Source: Lunularia cruciata
Lineage: Eukaryota > Streptophyta > Marchantiopsida > Lunulariales > Lunulariaceae
Direction: 5' to 3'
Length of the DNA stretch: 64,000 bases
NCBI GenBank assembly: GCA_948567375.1
Contig: OX419759.1
Span: 33,705,493-33,769,492 of the forward strand
In this document: piece by piece, positions 33,901 through 46,889 of the stretch
Position numbering within the stretch: position 1 is the first letter of the stretch
Layout: every line of letters starts with the position of its first letter
Notes under the pieces: model-generated
What the model was told of the DNA's origin: nothing
Seen by the model: the letters and a program-made list of their open reading frames with translations, nothing else
Database searches by the model: none
Position numbers and translations under genes: made by a program

Positions 33901-36900
33901 CGCATCGACAGAGATGCGCGTCAACCACTCCTTGTTTGCTTTCGTCACTGTCAGCTCAAAACCGTCCTGGCCTTCAACAATATGATTTCCAGTCGCGGAC
34001 GGGCATCCCAAACAATACAGTCGCAGTGGCTTTATGCAATTTGGTCCCATCGTGCTTCGTAAAGTAGGGGCGTCTCTGTGTGCCGGCTTTTGCCAGCCAG
34101 TCACTAAAACCAACGGTGCTATCTACCTTGGACGTGATAGACGCTACGGTTGTCTGCAGCTTGCGTTGAATGGAGATTATGTCGCCTGGTTGCTCCTTTA
34201 CTTTTAGCACATGTTGCTGGACGTCTTTTGCCCGAGAGTGTACCCTCTCCAATTTATTCTCCACTCTTTCCATCGTCTGAAGCAAAACAGAATCTGAACA
34301 AGAAACACCTCCTGCAGCAGCACGGCTAGCTTGAATTTCGACGTTGCATAGTGTGGAACTCGACCCAGAATGGACCTGGGATTCAGGTTCACCCGATGCT
34401 TCTCCAATAAGGTTTTTCACACATTCAGTTCGAAGGATGCCCAAGTTCAGAACGACCCCGGGACACCCTTTAGAGGAAGAACAGAAAGTCCTTGTCTCAA
34501 CGATGATATTGATCGTCACATACTGTCTTGCAGCGTCTAAGGTCTTGTACTTCGATCTTTTGACTAAGATGTCCACATGATTTTGCACAACTTCATGGCG
34601 TTGACGTTGCTCCACAATGAACGTTGCCGTTTATGGTGAACTGAATGTAGCCCAGAGAACACGTCACGTCCACGTTCGTCGCGTCCTTGAGCTTTATCCG
34701 CAGAGTAATCTAGTACGCAAACAAGAAATCATACGCTTTTGTGAAAGAACAAAGAACCAGAAGTACAAGTCTCTTTAACTCTATTTGAATACACATCAAT
34801 ACACAGGAGTGACTACTATGGATAGCATTACATTCCTGGTACCCTACTAGAACCTTCTTTCAGCGTACCTTTCATAAACCACTTTCGTATACAGTTGATA
34901 ATTATGGCCTTGCGTCTGAGTAAGATTGTTAACTCGTCCGATTATTCACATGTATACATTACATATGGTATTTCGAACTAAGCTGGGAGACCAGGACATG
35001 CACATAACTTCTGTCTTGGAAAGCGAAATTACAATAAGATTAATCAGGACGATCGGTGATGTGTTACGGTTTACCTGTAGCCGAGCAAAGCAGGCGGAAG
35101 GCAGCGATGTCCTCCGGTCTTGGCACTGCAATCTAAAACCCAGATAGTGATTCTCGCTGGTGGTCGTGGCGGTCGCAGAATTCCATGACGGTCGGAGATC
35201 AGTATCCGTTTTACCTTTGCGGACAATGTGTGGGATGAAGAACTGGGTTTTGCCTGGTTCGTTGACACCATCTCCTCTGAAACTCAAATCTACTTTTACC
35301 AGCAGAGTTTTGAGAATCTCCATGCTCACTGGTTCCTTTTCGAATTCATTTCCCGGTCAATAATAGGTTGTAGGGTTTGTTCCGTAACAAATTCGCCAAC
35401 AAATCCTGATTCAGGTATCCACATGCATTGACACGACCATGAGGTTGTGCTTGAAAGCTCTGTCCGCTTGGATGTTATGTAGGTCACAGAGATCCACACA
35501 TGAGACTAGTCAGAACTTCCACCGGAGTGATGCTTCAATAACATGAAAGCCACTGCATTACATGTAAGATATAGAAGTTCAGAAGCATGTCATGCCATGG
35601 GTATTCGCCAAAAGTTTTGAAGTCGAGTTTATATTATCTATAAATATGAGTACGAAGTAAGTACATTGGACGTATTAAGTCTCGAGTTGTGCAGAAACAA
35701 TTCAAACATTAACAGAGTGTCAGAGAATCCAGTGGAGAGCATCAAGCCCAGGCATCATTTTAATGCTTCATCTATCTCACTTCAGCCAATGAATAAGACC
35801 TTTTGACGTCAAACATTGTAAACAGTGTATAATCTGAAACCCAAGAATAAAGGATAAGAAGTTCAGGTCACGTTAAAATAGGAGTCCAGATTCTCGTAAA
35901 TATAATATCATGGTAAAAACTCGTTTTCTAGCTCGGTTGCGAGGAACTCCTAAGATCGGTACGTTAATAATAGTCTCTGGGAGGCGTGATAAGCTTTTTG
36001 CGTTGTCCATTTTTTCCACATCCTGTCCTATAGGAACCCTAATACTTTGCTAACCGACAGCCAAAGCTGGTGAACCTTGTTTTCCACGAATTTTCGGTAT
36101 GATTGTGACATTGTAATATAACCACTGGTACCCATGCCAACTAAAAGTACACAGATGTGATTTTCATTCTTGTCTTGATCCAAGCAAACAGAACTTGGAT
36201 ATTCAATATAATTATGACATTGTCACAATTTAGAATGATTAATACCAATACAAACTACAAAACATCTTTTCAACTTTCAATTTCGTAACATTATAGTAAC
36301 TATAATAATTAGTGCGGATATAAAATATAATTACCCCCTTGCAACTTTCACTTTTGTGCCGATCTAAGCTTTCACAAAGATCTTTCAAACCTGAAATAAA
36401 CATTCGTGGACAGTCGAGTTTCCAGACCTAAGATACGTTACTAGCTCCATATGATATCTACACTTTGGACGAGACAAATTGTAACACGTAGAATTTCATA
36501 AAATTCCGAAGACTTAATCATTTGAGCATTCAAAATGTCTGCTCGATTGGAGAATTGTATCGTCTAGCACTGAGTTAAACGGACATAAATCTCAGGGAGT
36601 GAAAAGAAAATCATAGTACCTGCATGAGGCGAGCCACATTGGAAAAGGCGCCCAACCCTTGGGGTGTTGAATTTCAGCCTCACACCTTTCAGAATAGCAG
36701 AATATGACTCAAACTTCGCGTTCCGTGCCAGAGCCGCAGCGACCAACACTCGCCGCCAGCAGTGAACTAATCTCAACATCAACTGATCTAAAAGTAGAAT
36801 TGACCTCTAATAAACCCATAAGGTATTTGGTCAAGTCCTTAGAACCATGTCCTCGAGACCAGAGAACTCCACTTATTGGAAGGTTAGAGACGCTGGTGTT

Positions 36901-38060
36901 ATGTCGTAGAGAGCTGAAAAGGAGCTTCCATCCACTTTCCAGGACGGGGGGTTTTGAGGGAATTCGGAATCTGTACAGCATGTCATTGACTTTTAGTGCT
37001 TCGAACACTTTGAGAAGCACCCCCGGTAAAGCTTCAACGGTGCGAAGATTAACTTATCTTATAGAGCTAGCATTGTTTAGACATTCAGCTAGAAATAATG
37101 AGAACTCCTCGTCATGATCACTTGCATCGAGTGTAATGACTGGAGTTCTAGAATCCCGAAAAAAAATTTTAAAAGACTCTTTCATTCCTTCCAATCGACA
37201 TTTGTTTGCAAAGACCGGCCGATATTCCTCCGCACGGCGTCAGTTGTGGTGAAACTAAGATTCCTTGCGGTGCATTCCTTATTCCTTCTTATTCCTTATT
37301 CCTTTGCTCCAGAGACCCGTTTAGGGTCAAGAGCTGCGGTAGAAACTTCCCAGATCGCCAGTCTTCATTTCCAACCGTAGCACCTTAATCGATTGATTGC
37401 AGTCGGTTCCCTGAAGGCACTGGGCAACAACTTGGGCAAGTCCTTCCTCTTACCGGTGATAGACCATAGCTGGATGTATCGGTACTTAAGATTCGGAGCA
37501 CACCGCAAGGACTGTTACCTCCTCCGCATTCAATTCGTCTACCTGGTGGAAGCTGACAGTCCTTAGATGAGGAGCGTTGCCAATCACCCTCGACAAGTGT
37601 TCGCCATGTTCCCCCCTGCCACATCCCATGAATTTCAAAGTCCCCCAGGAAAGGGTTGGACGACAGTTGCTCCATAAATCCGCCACTGCACTAGGTGAAT
37701 TGACATTTGTTGCTATTGAAGGTAAATTCATCAAAACATTTGCAGCAAGAGCCCGAAAGAGTTTCCGGTGCCCCTCAGTTCGAAATCTCGAGCGAGACAA
37801 ATCTAACTCTCGGATTTTGCGATTGATAGCACAGGAACGGGGTTTATCCCCCGTTCCGTCGCTGTATTACCGTCGAAGGACCACCAACAAGTCACGGACA
37901 GCATTTGGTAGCACTTTCTCATTGATATCTCCTCCCCCGCCTCCCTCTTCCTCGAGATTGCTGGTGGTGCTCGAAGGGCCCTCGCCAACTGCAAGAGATT
38001 GGTAGCTTGTTTTGATCGTCCGACAGTCGAGTCGCTTGCATCCTCGTTTAAACCTGCCAT
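33720..38060 (-). pseudogene. ROCO (LRR-Roc-COR) pseudogene, paralogue of 1688-7057
   Basis: The order matches the intact gene. At 38060 MAGLNEDASDSTV starts the N-terminus but shifts frame after about 20 codons. LRR pieces are at 37800-37486 (HLSRVIGNAPHLRTVSF) and 37020-36620 (LMGLLEVNSTFRSVDV, ARNAKFESYSAILKGVRLKF, FQCGSPHAG). Both splice sites of intron 2 are kept (about 35080 and 34710). COR and coiled-coil pieces are at 35330-35082 and 34710-33974. About 0.9 kb corresponding to the Roc core is missing and replaced by unrelated DNA (35465-36560). About 110 codons are deleted from exon 3 (NLIGEASGEPESQ). After WLTRIS the tail runs into an inverted module ending at 33724. Retained introns show DNA-level duplication. 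Confidence 0.85.
35465..36560. other. Unrelated filler where the pseudogene should hold its Roc exon
   Basis: No similarity to the ROCO gene or to other parts of the window was noticed, and no open frame is convincing. It replaces intron 1 and the P-loop-to-early-COR segment of the paralogue. Confidence 0.4.
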
Positions 38061-38099
38061 GCCCTCAAATAAATTAGATTAACCTGATACAGTAACGAG

Positions 38100-38600
38100 C
38101 CTTCGCAAAGCTGCGAGACGATAAATTCACTGTAGCCGAAAACATAGTACTGATGGCATTGAGTTCGATTCCTGTTCCCAGAGTGGTCGATATCCGATTA
38201 CAGTAAGACTTTGGTGCAATCAGATACCAATGTCATACTATCCTATACAGATTCCACTCTAAACAAAAACAGAACCCCAGCTTTCCCATTCTTGACTTGT
38301 TATGGTCTTGCTGGCAGTTAGGATCTCGTGTGGGACTTTATATCTGCCATACATGAAGTGATGTATGGTCAAGTTTGTTGTCGTAGGGCAGGACGACAAT
38401 TCAGTACAAGTGCATCTCCATGTAAGGTCTTTAAATGTTTATGTCCTGAGATATTCTACTCATAATATCGTCAGTCACCTCCAGTTTGATGGAAGGGCAG
38501 CAGGTGATGAACAGGACACCGTAAAGTGGATTTACAACTCCTGCATGCCATGGGTATTATTCGAATGATAGGACTCTAGTCAGAGAGCCACTGATCATGG
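38100..38600. repeat. Upstream flank of the ROCO pseudogene, shared with 7540-8420
   Basis: The block at 38216-38370 has ATACAGATTCCACTCTA, AACCCCAGCTTTCCCATTC and TACATGAAGTGATGTATGG, matching 8261-8420. It extends the first duplication beyond the gene start. Confidence 0.7.
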
Positions 38601-40085
38601 TAGCTTCACTTGCACTTGATTAGTTCTAAGAGTTGTGAAAGTATATAAATAGTACCCCTAAGGAAAACGGAAAGGAGTTCAAAGCACAAACTAGTGCATA
38701 GAGAACACCGAGCCTAAGCCAATAGAGTAACACTTTGCACACAGGGAGATAGGAGCATTCTCCAAAATATATATAAGGCAGAGAAGAAAGTATGGGACTG
38801 GACACTGATCCAGTCCCATTGCTGGACACTGATCTCATACCTAAGTATACAAACACGTTATTGATTAGACCGGTTCTGTTACCCAATAGCACTATCAGTG
38901 CCGACGAAGTCATTTATGTGGCTCTATGACCCTTTTAGCTTGAACGCAATTCTCTATGAACAAGAATTAGAACACTCGTAGCCTTCCCTAGAATAGCACC
39001 CATATCCATACAATATAGAGTAAAACAACACATTCAGCACGGATAATGGAATATGCTATTCATAACTGGAATTTCCCTGAGGGGATCATTCTTCAACAAA
39101 AGAGAGTTACTGTGAGACGTAATATATGTATTGTATGAACAGAATTTGTTTTGCTCCACCTGCTTTACACAGTCCCTTGCCTACAGAGAATACACTGGAC
39201 ACTCTTGATGTTTCTTGTTGATTCTTGTAGTATCTACTTCCTAGTGCTTCTTGTAAATCCCCTACCGTGTAAGTCTACAGAAAAACTGTCCATATACTCT
39301 CACCAAATGATGTCATCTCTAGTTATTCTTACATCCCGTTTTGTTTAGTGGAATTTTGGTCGCGTGATCTAGGGCGTGAATCAAATTCTAACTAACAACT
39401 ACAAAGCGGTATATTATGTTTATTACAATAGATTAATCTATTCACTGATCTGGACTCCTTAAAAAATTTCGACATTTGCATTTTCGCTTCAATTTTACAT
39501 TTCCATTCACTTTTTGCTTCTGATATCTCTATTCTTTCTATTTTGAATTGCCATATCTCTCTATTATCGTTGTAAACCTTAAATTGTCAAGGAATATATT
39601 TTTAATATTCTGAAATAGCATGACAATGCAAGGAAGTAAGGTAAAGCATTGGAAGTACCACTGATTAGAAAACCGGGAACACTAAAGCATAAGAAGTACC
39701 ACTGACTAGAAAAGCAAAGTAGATAGTCAATTTGACAATTTAGTTAGCATTGCGCCTCCAAGGAAGGGTAGTAAGTAGTCCAGAGTCATCATCAAAGTGA
39801 CAAAACCTTTTAGATTGAACTGGCCTTTGGGATGAAAGGGCTCTTATGGGGGAGAGGTCTTTGGTATGAAGTGAGCCATCACTATCAAGGTTTTATTTAG
39901 ACTTGATCTTTTGTGACAGTGATTATTAATTTCTCTTTTCTGTACACTACAGTGAGAGACACTATTCTCTTTGGGGATTTGTTCTTGCCTAAGAGGTTTA
40001 ACAGGTAACAATAGACAAATTGTGACTTTGTGACACTTCACCTTTACTTTTAATCATTTCCAACCCATGTCCTCCAGGGAACTAC
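38600..40085. other. Non-coding stretch with hairpin and short repeats
   Basis: An 11-bp perfect inverted repeat, ATGGGACTGGA (38792-38802) and its complement (38809-38819), encloses a 6-nt loop. A unit of about 40 bp (TAAAGCATTGGAAGTACCACT type) is repeated at about 39641 and 39685. The end (39950-40080) weakly resembles 43720-43870. The minus frame 38626-38913 (95 codons) is not recognised. Confidence 0.4.
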
Positions 40086-43000
40086 ATGTTCTTACCTTCT
40101 ATACTATCTGTAAGTCAACATTGGGTTGTCATACGGATTCCCTCTCAAATCCCCACTATTGTTCTGAGTTCTTACCATTATCTCATGGATAATCTCAAAT
40201 TTTGTCACATCCCAATCCCAGTACAAGAGACCCAAATGCTTGATTTGGATTACCTCTCTCTTGCAATACATCACCCATTGAATTACTATTGGACTCCTAA
40301 GGATGGCTTTGGGGGAGTTCCTCATTGGCTTTTGGATGAATACCATCTTCTCAAACTGCTAAAGGGGATGAAGGCAAATGTTGGTCAACTGGAAATGATG
40401 AAAGTGTGGAAACTAGGATGAAACTAATGATGGAGATAGAGTTGCACTCTAAGACTAAAGGCAATAAAAAGCATTGTGAAAAGTGGAATTTTCCATTCTC
40501 CACTCTTTTTTAAAGGCAAAGTCTACAGTTATTCTTCATCCAAGAAGTGGTTGGGCACTACCTTGTGTCCTTGTCATTTATTTAATGTGGAGTATAGTTG
40601 GTGCATGCAAAACATGCTCATCTTCAATGGTCTTGGTTACCATTGTGAGTAATAAGCCAAATGCCAACAGTCTTACTTGGAATGCTAACTGCCATTCTTG
40701 AAATGAAACGGTCATTTTTGAACTAGGTGGTGGTGCACTCAAATTGGTGTACGGTCCTTGACATCTATCGGCTCTAAGACAAAGTGTGATGGGGCAAACT
40801 CATTTGGCTAAAGTTTTGATCTTGACCCAAAGTGCTTCTTGGCCAAAGGTTCTTCAAAATGAACATCTTTTGGCTGACATTCTTCTCCACCAAAGCCATT
40901 AGTCTTCAAGCATTCTTTGGCCCCGGTGTCAGATTTGACATTCTACTTTAGCTTAACTTTTGGCTTCTGATCTACTTGCCACCCTACTTCATGTTCCCTT
41001 AGCCAGATTTTCTGTTTTCTTTGTTGTTTTCCCCGAATAAGTGCATCATGTTGAGTTGGATGATGCTTGAAGCTATAAAGTATGGCTTATACCTCAGTCA
41101 CCACAAAGTTTCTAAAAGTGCACAAAGGAGAGGGTAGCAGATATTCAAGCAAAGGTACCACAGACACGAGTGTGGGATGACATGTTGGGAGCCACGGTCA
41201 ATAGGTAATGCTTCAACTTCCTGTTTAATGAGGAACTGACACATAGGATGAAGAACCAGTTTCAGTCTCCATCAGTCCTCATGCCACTTCAAGCATGTGC
41301 AAACCATGATGATTCACCAAAAATGCACACCAAAATTTCAAATGGATAGATTGAGATGTATAAATGGAGCGCCTCACAAGGAGGTAAAGTTTGATTGAAT
41401 TGTCTTGACACTCTATCCATTCTTGAAGAGTTTGAAGTTGTTTGGGTGGGGAATTTTAAGGAGCAAGACTAGCTTAGAACCTTTGAAAAAATTGAGAAAT
41501 TGGGAGAGAGTGTGATTGGGATTGAGAGTGCAACGTGAGCAAGAATAGCCTAGACCCTTTGAGCAATTTGAGAAATTGGGAGAGAGGGTGACTAGGATTG
41601 AGAGCACAAAGTGAGGAAGAATAGCTTAGAACCTTTGAGCAATTTGAGAAATTGTGGGAGAGGGTGATTGGGCTTGAGAGCACAAAGTGAGGATTGGTTT
41701 GAGTTGCACTTTTATATTGTGATGTCTCCAGAGAAGAAGAAGTCTGGTGTTGTAATGTGGTCACCCAAAGTAGAGAAGCATGTACACTACAGCAATACCA
41801 AGTACTTGAATTTGACATACTTGTGTTTTCTATTGTGGATTTGGGATTTTGCATCTCCCAATGGTAGTGGAAATCAGGAAAAAGAAGGACCTGAACTTCT
41901 CCAACTTGAGAGGAAACATGTTTGCATGGAATGAGAAGCACTTGCAGAAAGTGCTTGGGTCTAATTCAATACCGGGGGCTATGCAACTTGATCAAGACTG
42001 GCGTTGATAATAGGAAGAATTGACAAGGAATTTTGAACCCTTCTTCAAACACAAGAAGATGGGGAATGGTTGGAAGGTGTGAGGATATCACAACCCTGCT
42101 TGGCGTACCATTGTCTCCTTGGTGATGAATTTGTTCAGATCTTCACAAAAAACTTTACATGAACAATGGGTAGGCAACCCTCTTCCAATTACTGTATTAA
42201 GTCAAACCCACAGACTGTGCAAAGATGTTCTATCATAGCATCCAAGAGCTTATAGAGCAGTTACAAACTAAGGGAGGACCTACTTTCCTTGCACCATTTT
42301 TGCTGCATTTTTATATCAGGATGAGACTACTGCAGAAGGAGGAAAGGAAGCTCTTCCAGGTGCATTACTATTCCTTAAGGTATTACCAATGCCAATGAGG
42401 ATATGTAGGTGAGATCAAAAAGTATAAGAATGCCTTCATGAAATTCCAAAAGATGGGGAAGTTTAGACATTGACAAGGCTGCTTGAGAGGGAACCAACAA
42501 ATGAAAGGAGGTCGTACTCCGCCAAGGACTGAGAAGAGAGACTGGCCAAACCTTCAAGTAGTGGACTCTTTGGAGGATGAGACTTCCCAAGACCAGAACA
42601 AATCCCAATCGGGAAGTGGTGGAGGGGCTGACCAAGACTCACAAGGTGGTCCTAGGGAAGCCACTATGAGAGTGAACTCTTGCCAGCCGCAGGGGTAGTG
42701 CCTCCAGAGCAGGAGAACTCCTTCTCTACGATCAAGGTGTCTTCCAAAAGGTGAGAGTGAAGGTTCAATCCGGTCTTGCAATAGAATTGGAGTTAGATGT
42801 GCCAGACTAGGCCATCCCTGACTGAGGTGATGTTGTGCTGGATGACAAGGAGGAGGTCCCAATATCCGGATTGCAAAAGAGGACTCCTGCTCCAACACCA
42901 ATACACAAAGAAGAGGTGGCAGTTCAGATTTTGGCTGTCCCTCAAGGAGATACTCATCAGGTGGTAACTCCACCTCAGGAACCGGTGCTCAAGACAGTCC

Positions 43001-43900
43001 TACCATCACCATCCCCGGTGAGTGGAAGGAGGCTTTTGATTGAGGAGAAGGGAAAAAAACCAGGAAGATGGCTTTCCATGGACTTGGATCAAATTATTGT
43101 AGAATTCACACCACATCGTGAAGCCATGAATGTACCCCATCTTGTTGTAATAAAGAGTATAAGGAGAGTCAACCTGATGTAATATAGGTTCAATCAACTC
43201 ATACTAGAATTCCATCTCATACTTGTCTATTTGAACTCATGAATGTGCAATCACTTTGCTCGTGTGTTTGCGAGGTTGACTCTATTGTGGGGATGATGCT
43301 TGAGGACCTCTTAGATCCAGAGTGTATCAATGTCATTATGGTGTATGCTTTGTGATTTCTGAGTTGAGTAGTGGTGAGAAACTTGAAGTAGGAATGCAAT
43401 GCTGAGGTGCAGGAGGGCAGTCAGGCTTGGGAGTTTGGAAGAGTCAAGATGACATGTTGAGAGCCTTGACTGCTATGAGTATCATAAAGTATCACGCATA
43501 TCAAAAAGTTAGGGTATCACAAACCTATGGTCAAGTGGTGAGGAGTGCGTTTTGGGAATGATAGAATGCTTTCATTTGCATTGTGGTATGCATGTATAGT
43601 TAACTACAAGGAAAAGACCTTCAGGCCGGGGACCAACATGAAAAAATGATCATCACCTTCAGGAGCTTATGCTGTGAGATATAATTTTTGAATGTATTTA
43701 GTAGTTATTTTCTTGCTGTAGTGCACCGCAAAAGTGTCCACTACCCTCTTTTAAGAATTATCCTGTCCAAGAGGTTAAATATGTAACACAAGCTGACTTG
43801 GGACAAACTGACCATTTCCCTTCACTCCTAGCCAATTCCAAACCATATCTTTGTGGAAATAATCTACTTTTACCAATTATATTGCAAGTATGTCAATACT
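40086..43900. mobile_element. Repeat-rich, probably transposon-derived stretch, unclassified
   Basis: Fragmented plus-strand frames (40086-40421, 41668-41934, 42483-42698, 42835-43182) look like pieces of one decayed coding region, the first containing WTPKDGFGGVPHWLLDEYHLL. Minus frames are also open in places. The stretch is flanked by weakly similar sequences (39950-40080 and 43720-43870) that could be eroded long terminal repeats. No polymerase or integrase motif is seen, so the class is open. Confidence 0.35.
41461..41690. repeat. 76-bp tandem repeat, three units
   Basis: Units start at 41461, 41537 and 41613 with GAGCAAGACTAGC or variants, followed by AATTTGAGAAATTG(G/T)GGGAGAG. The period of 76 is not a multiple of three, so a single protein frame is not preserved. 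Confidence 0.85.
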
Positions 43901-43919
43901 TGGCTGTCACACTATTTTT

Positions 43920-44320
43920 CAAGTTGTCAACTCATGGGCACAACTATGAAGAATGCTATATCTAAGAGCTTTCCTTGGAGAAGAATGTGTAAGCTATTTT
44001 TCCTCATGAATAAAGCTAAAATCAATAAGAACAAGAAATAATGCACACTATTGTTCAAGTTGTCAACTCATGGACACAACTATGAAGAATGCTATATCTA
44101 AGAGCTTTCCTTGGAGAAGAATGAGTAAGCTATTTTTCCTCATGAATAAAGCTAAAATCAATAAGAACAAGAAATAATGCACACTTTTGTTCAAGTTGCC
44201 AACTCATGGGCACAACTATGAAGAGTGCTATATCTAAGAGCTTTCCTTGGAGAAGAATGTGTAAGCTATTTTTCCTCATGAATAAAGCTAAAATCAATAA
44301 GAACAAGAAATAATGCAGAA
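43920..44320. repeat. 136-bp tandem repeat, three nearly identical units
   Basis: Units start at 43921, 44057 and 44193 with AAGTTGTCAACTCATGG or AAGTTGCCAACTCATGG. Each contains GAATGCTATATCTAAGAGC or a GTGCTATATC variant and ends in AAGAACAAGAAATAATGCA. Very few differences between units point to a recent expansion. Confidence 0.9.
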
Positions 44321-44329
44321 TTGTAGGCA

Positions 44330-44420
44330 CACAACATCATCTCAAGGAATTGTTCTCGTGATTTTCATGTAGATGATCTAATCATCAAAAAGGATAAAGA
44401 TACTAATATACTTCAGACGT
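44330..44420 (+). mobile_element. Copia reverse-transcriptase relic
   Basis: TCTCAAGGAATTGTTCTCGTG is followed by a frame reading HVDDLIIKKDKDTN, the YVDD-type catalytic motif region of copia RT. The same stretch recurs at 46890-46960. Confidence 0.6.
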
Positions 44421-44439
44421 CTTAGTGTAGACTTGCATC

Positions 44440-46340
44440 TTCAATTCATGGTGTTTGGTTCTCAAGGTGTGTACTTATCCTTCTTTCAGCATCTTCATGA
44501 ACATGGCTTGGGTCTCCTCTAGTTGGTGCATTGACTTCAGTTGGTTCTCCTCCATCTACTTTGATTTATTGCTCCACTTGGCCTTTTGGTCTTCCAACAC
44601 TTGGAGACTTTCTATGTGCTTAACTCTCTCTTCTTCTGCCTCCTTAGTGAGATGTTCCACTTGCACTGATACCTCCTTTTGGTACTCTTGTATATACAAC
44701 TCTAGAGTTACTACTTAGTCATGTTTCTCCTTTAGAGCACTCTGAGTGCTCTCCAACTCTTGGCACTTATTGCAAAGTTTGTCTTTGGCTTCCTTCTTGA
44801 ACTGGTCAAACTCAAGGTGGAGTGCCCTCCAATCTCCTTCAAATCTTATGGTCTCTACTGCTTGATGATCTTGTTTATTTTGTGCTATGGCACTTCTCCT
44901 CTTGAGCTCTTTGTTCTCCTACGGCAAGGCACTTACCCTTGAAGCCTTTGCCTTGTACAGGTCTTTGGCCTTTGCTGCTTTGTCTTTCACCAGGTCTTCT
45001 TTGGCCTTCCAAGTATGGACCTACTAATGCATAGCTTTGATCAGTGTGGTGTAGTTCAACACATAATGGCACTTGGCTTGGTATGGGCACAGCAACACCT
45101 CCATCAATTGCAGTGAAGTGTTTTTAAATGAATGATGAAGCTTGATCCTTCTTGCAGTTGCACTAACTTGGAACTTGTTGGTACCTCTTGCACTTTGATC
45201 TGCACTTTGGGTGCAGCCTCTAAAAGCTCAATCATAATGTCTACCTCCTCTTCTTTGGAATTGTCTATGATGCAATCTACTTCTTCTATGCAGTCTTCAA
45301 CCCCCTCCTCTCTTCTTGGCCAAAGTTCTTGGTCCTTTGAGCACTCAGCCCAATCTTGAATCTCCATTGTGGCTTCTCCTTCCTGCACATCCAAACTCAA
45401 TGGTGCCTCCAACACTGCTTTTCTTCCATCATGGGCTCTTCTTCATCTACAAGGCACTCATCCTACACATGTAGAGCAGATTGAGCATCTTCCCAGATTT
45501 CTTCTCCTTCGTCCTTGTTTCCTAAAGTAGAGGTTGACCCTTGCAAAGGGAAGGATCCTTGCTCCCCTTTGTTATGTCTTCATCTACTTTGTTGTCCTCA
45601 GCTTAATCTTTTGAAGAGGACACTTCAACAATCTGGGCACTCACCTTTCATTTCTTTGCTATAGGAAGTGGCTTCTTCTTCAAGTGCCATGTTCTTCCTC
45701 TTGGGAGCCTTTGGCAAGGCCAGTTCTTCATCTACAAGCTTCAATTGGCCTGTCTCTACAAACTTAGCATCGGCTAGCCAATACTTCATGATCTGGGTAG
45801 GTCCTTCAAGTTGCAATTCAAAATAATCTACAAGATAAAAATTTGTGGGAAATCTCTTTCTCTCTTCTTTGGTTAATAGATTGGTCCCCGTGTAGTAATG
45901 CACAAGTAAAAGAGCAATGTAGGTGACACCCCTCTTTTCCCTTAAAGTCTTGGTGCAGGATCTTGCACTGCTTATCAAACATCTCTACCCAATCTAGAGG
46001 CTCTCCTAAATACATGTAATCAAAGAACATTGCCAGGCCATTGGTCTACAGTGGCTCTTTGTGAAGGCTCCTTGTAATTGGCCACAATCCATCCAATGGA
46101 GCGCTTGCTATTGAAGTGGCCCTTGACTTCAGGTGGAAGTTCTTTGTCTGTGAATTTTATATCTATGGTCAGGGCTCTTGCAACCCTAGATTTGGGCTTA
46201 GTACCATTTGCCAGTGGTCCTTTGTCCAGTTCAGTGGATTACCTCTCATTTCCCTAGAAGTTTTCTCTTGTTCACACTTCATCTCATGGATCATGTGGAA
46301 ATCAAACAACTCCGAATTCCAGAGTAGGAATTCCAAGTAA
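44440..46340 (-). pseudogene. Decayed coiled-coil protein, gag-like or unclassified
   Basis: The minus strand encodes YLGEPLDWVEMFDKQCKIL, then after a frameshift YIALLLVHYYTGTNLLTKEE, then FYLVDYFELQLEG and KYWLADAKFVETGQLKLV (46030-45630). It continues with acidic stretches (EEVDIMIELLEAAPKVQIKV, 45250-45190) and a strongly charged heptad-like region (44450-45000; for example LEFDQFKKEAKDKLCNKCQE and VQVEHLTKEAEEERVKHIES). The parts seem to come from a single protein of roughly 500-600 residues with several stops. Its structure suggests a transposon-encoded structural protein, but I do not recognise the family. Confidence 0.4.
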
Positions 46341-46889
46341 TTCTAATCACATCCACCCTATAGTATATTGATAGCAGCAGGAGATCTAAGAATGACCTCA
46401 TGTGCCTTCTTGTGAGTTTTTAGAGTGACTACCATGGCTCTTGCACACAACAGACTGCTACAACTTACTGATCTACTGCATCAGTACCTCACTTCACTCA
46501 GAGTACCAAAAATTGCAGCAAGTGCCACTCTCAAAACAACTATCAATAACTCACTTCCTCTCAAAAAATCTCAAAAATTTTCATGACTCAATCAGCTAAG
46601 AAGGTAAATGAATTTGCAAAAAATGCCACTACTAGCCTGGCACTTCAATTTATACACCCAATTCTTGGCCTGCAAGTACTTGGGATTCTCCTACATCACT
46701 CCGTGTGCTTCTCCCATCCTATCGTGCTTCTCCCATCCTATCTTTCACGGTCATTCTTCTTCAGAGTACCTCTCTGTTTGAGCCACTTCTCCAATTAACT
46801 AAAACATTTATAGTGGTTCTCTAGGATTAAAGCTTGATATGATCAACAAAATTTTTTTTTTGAAGAAACGGAAGCCCCAAAACTACTAA

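Noticed and set aside
38155-38190. GAGTTCGATTCC resembling a tRNA T-loop
   Set aside because: No cloverleaf around it; the matching place upstream of the other ROCO copy has lost the motif.
41474-41941. 155-codon minus-strand frame
   Set aside because: It is largely made of the 76-bp tandem repeat read on the reverse strand and shows no domain.
42554-42973. 139-codon minus-strand frame
   Set aside because: The plus strand has equally open frames here, and no conserved domain is visible on either strand.
43920-44320. CRISPR-like array
   Set aside because: The 136-bp units are continuous tandem repeats without unique spacers, and the genome is eukaryotic.
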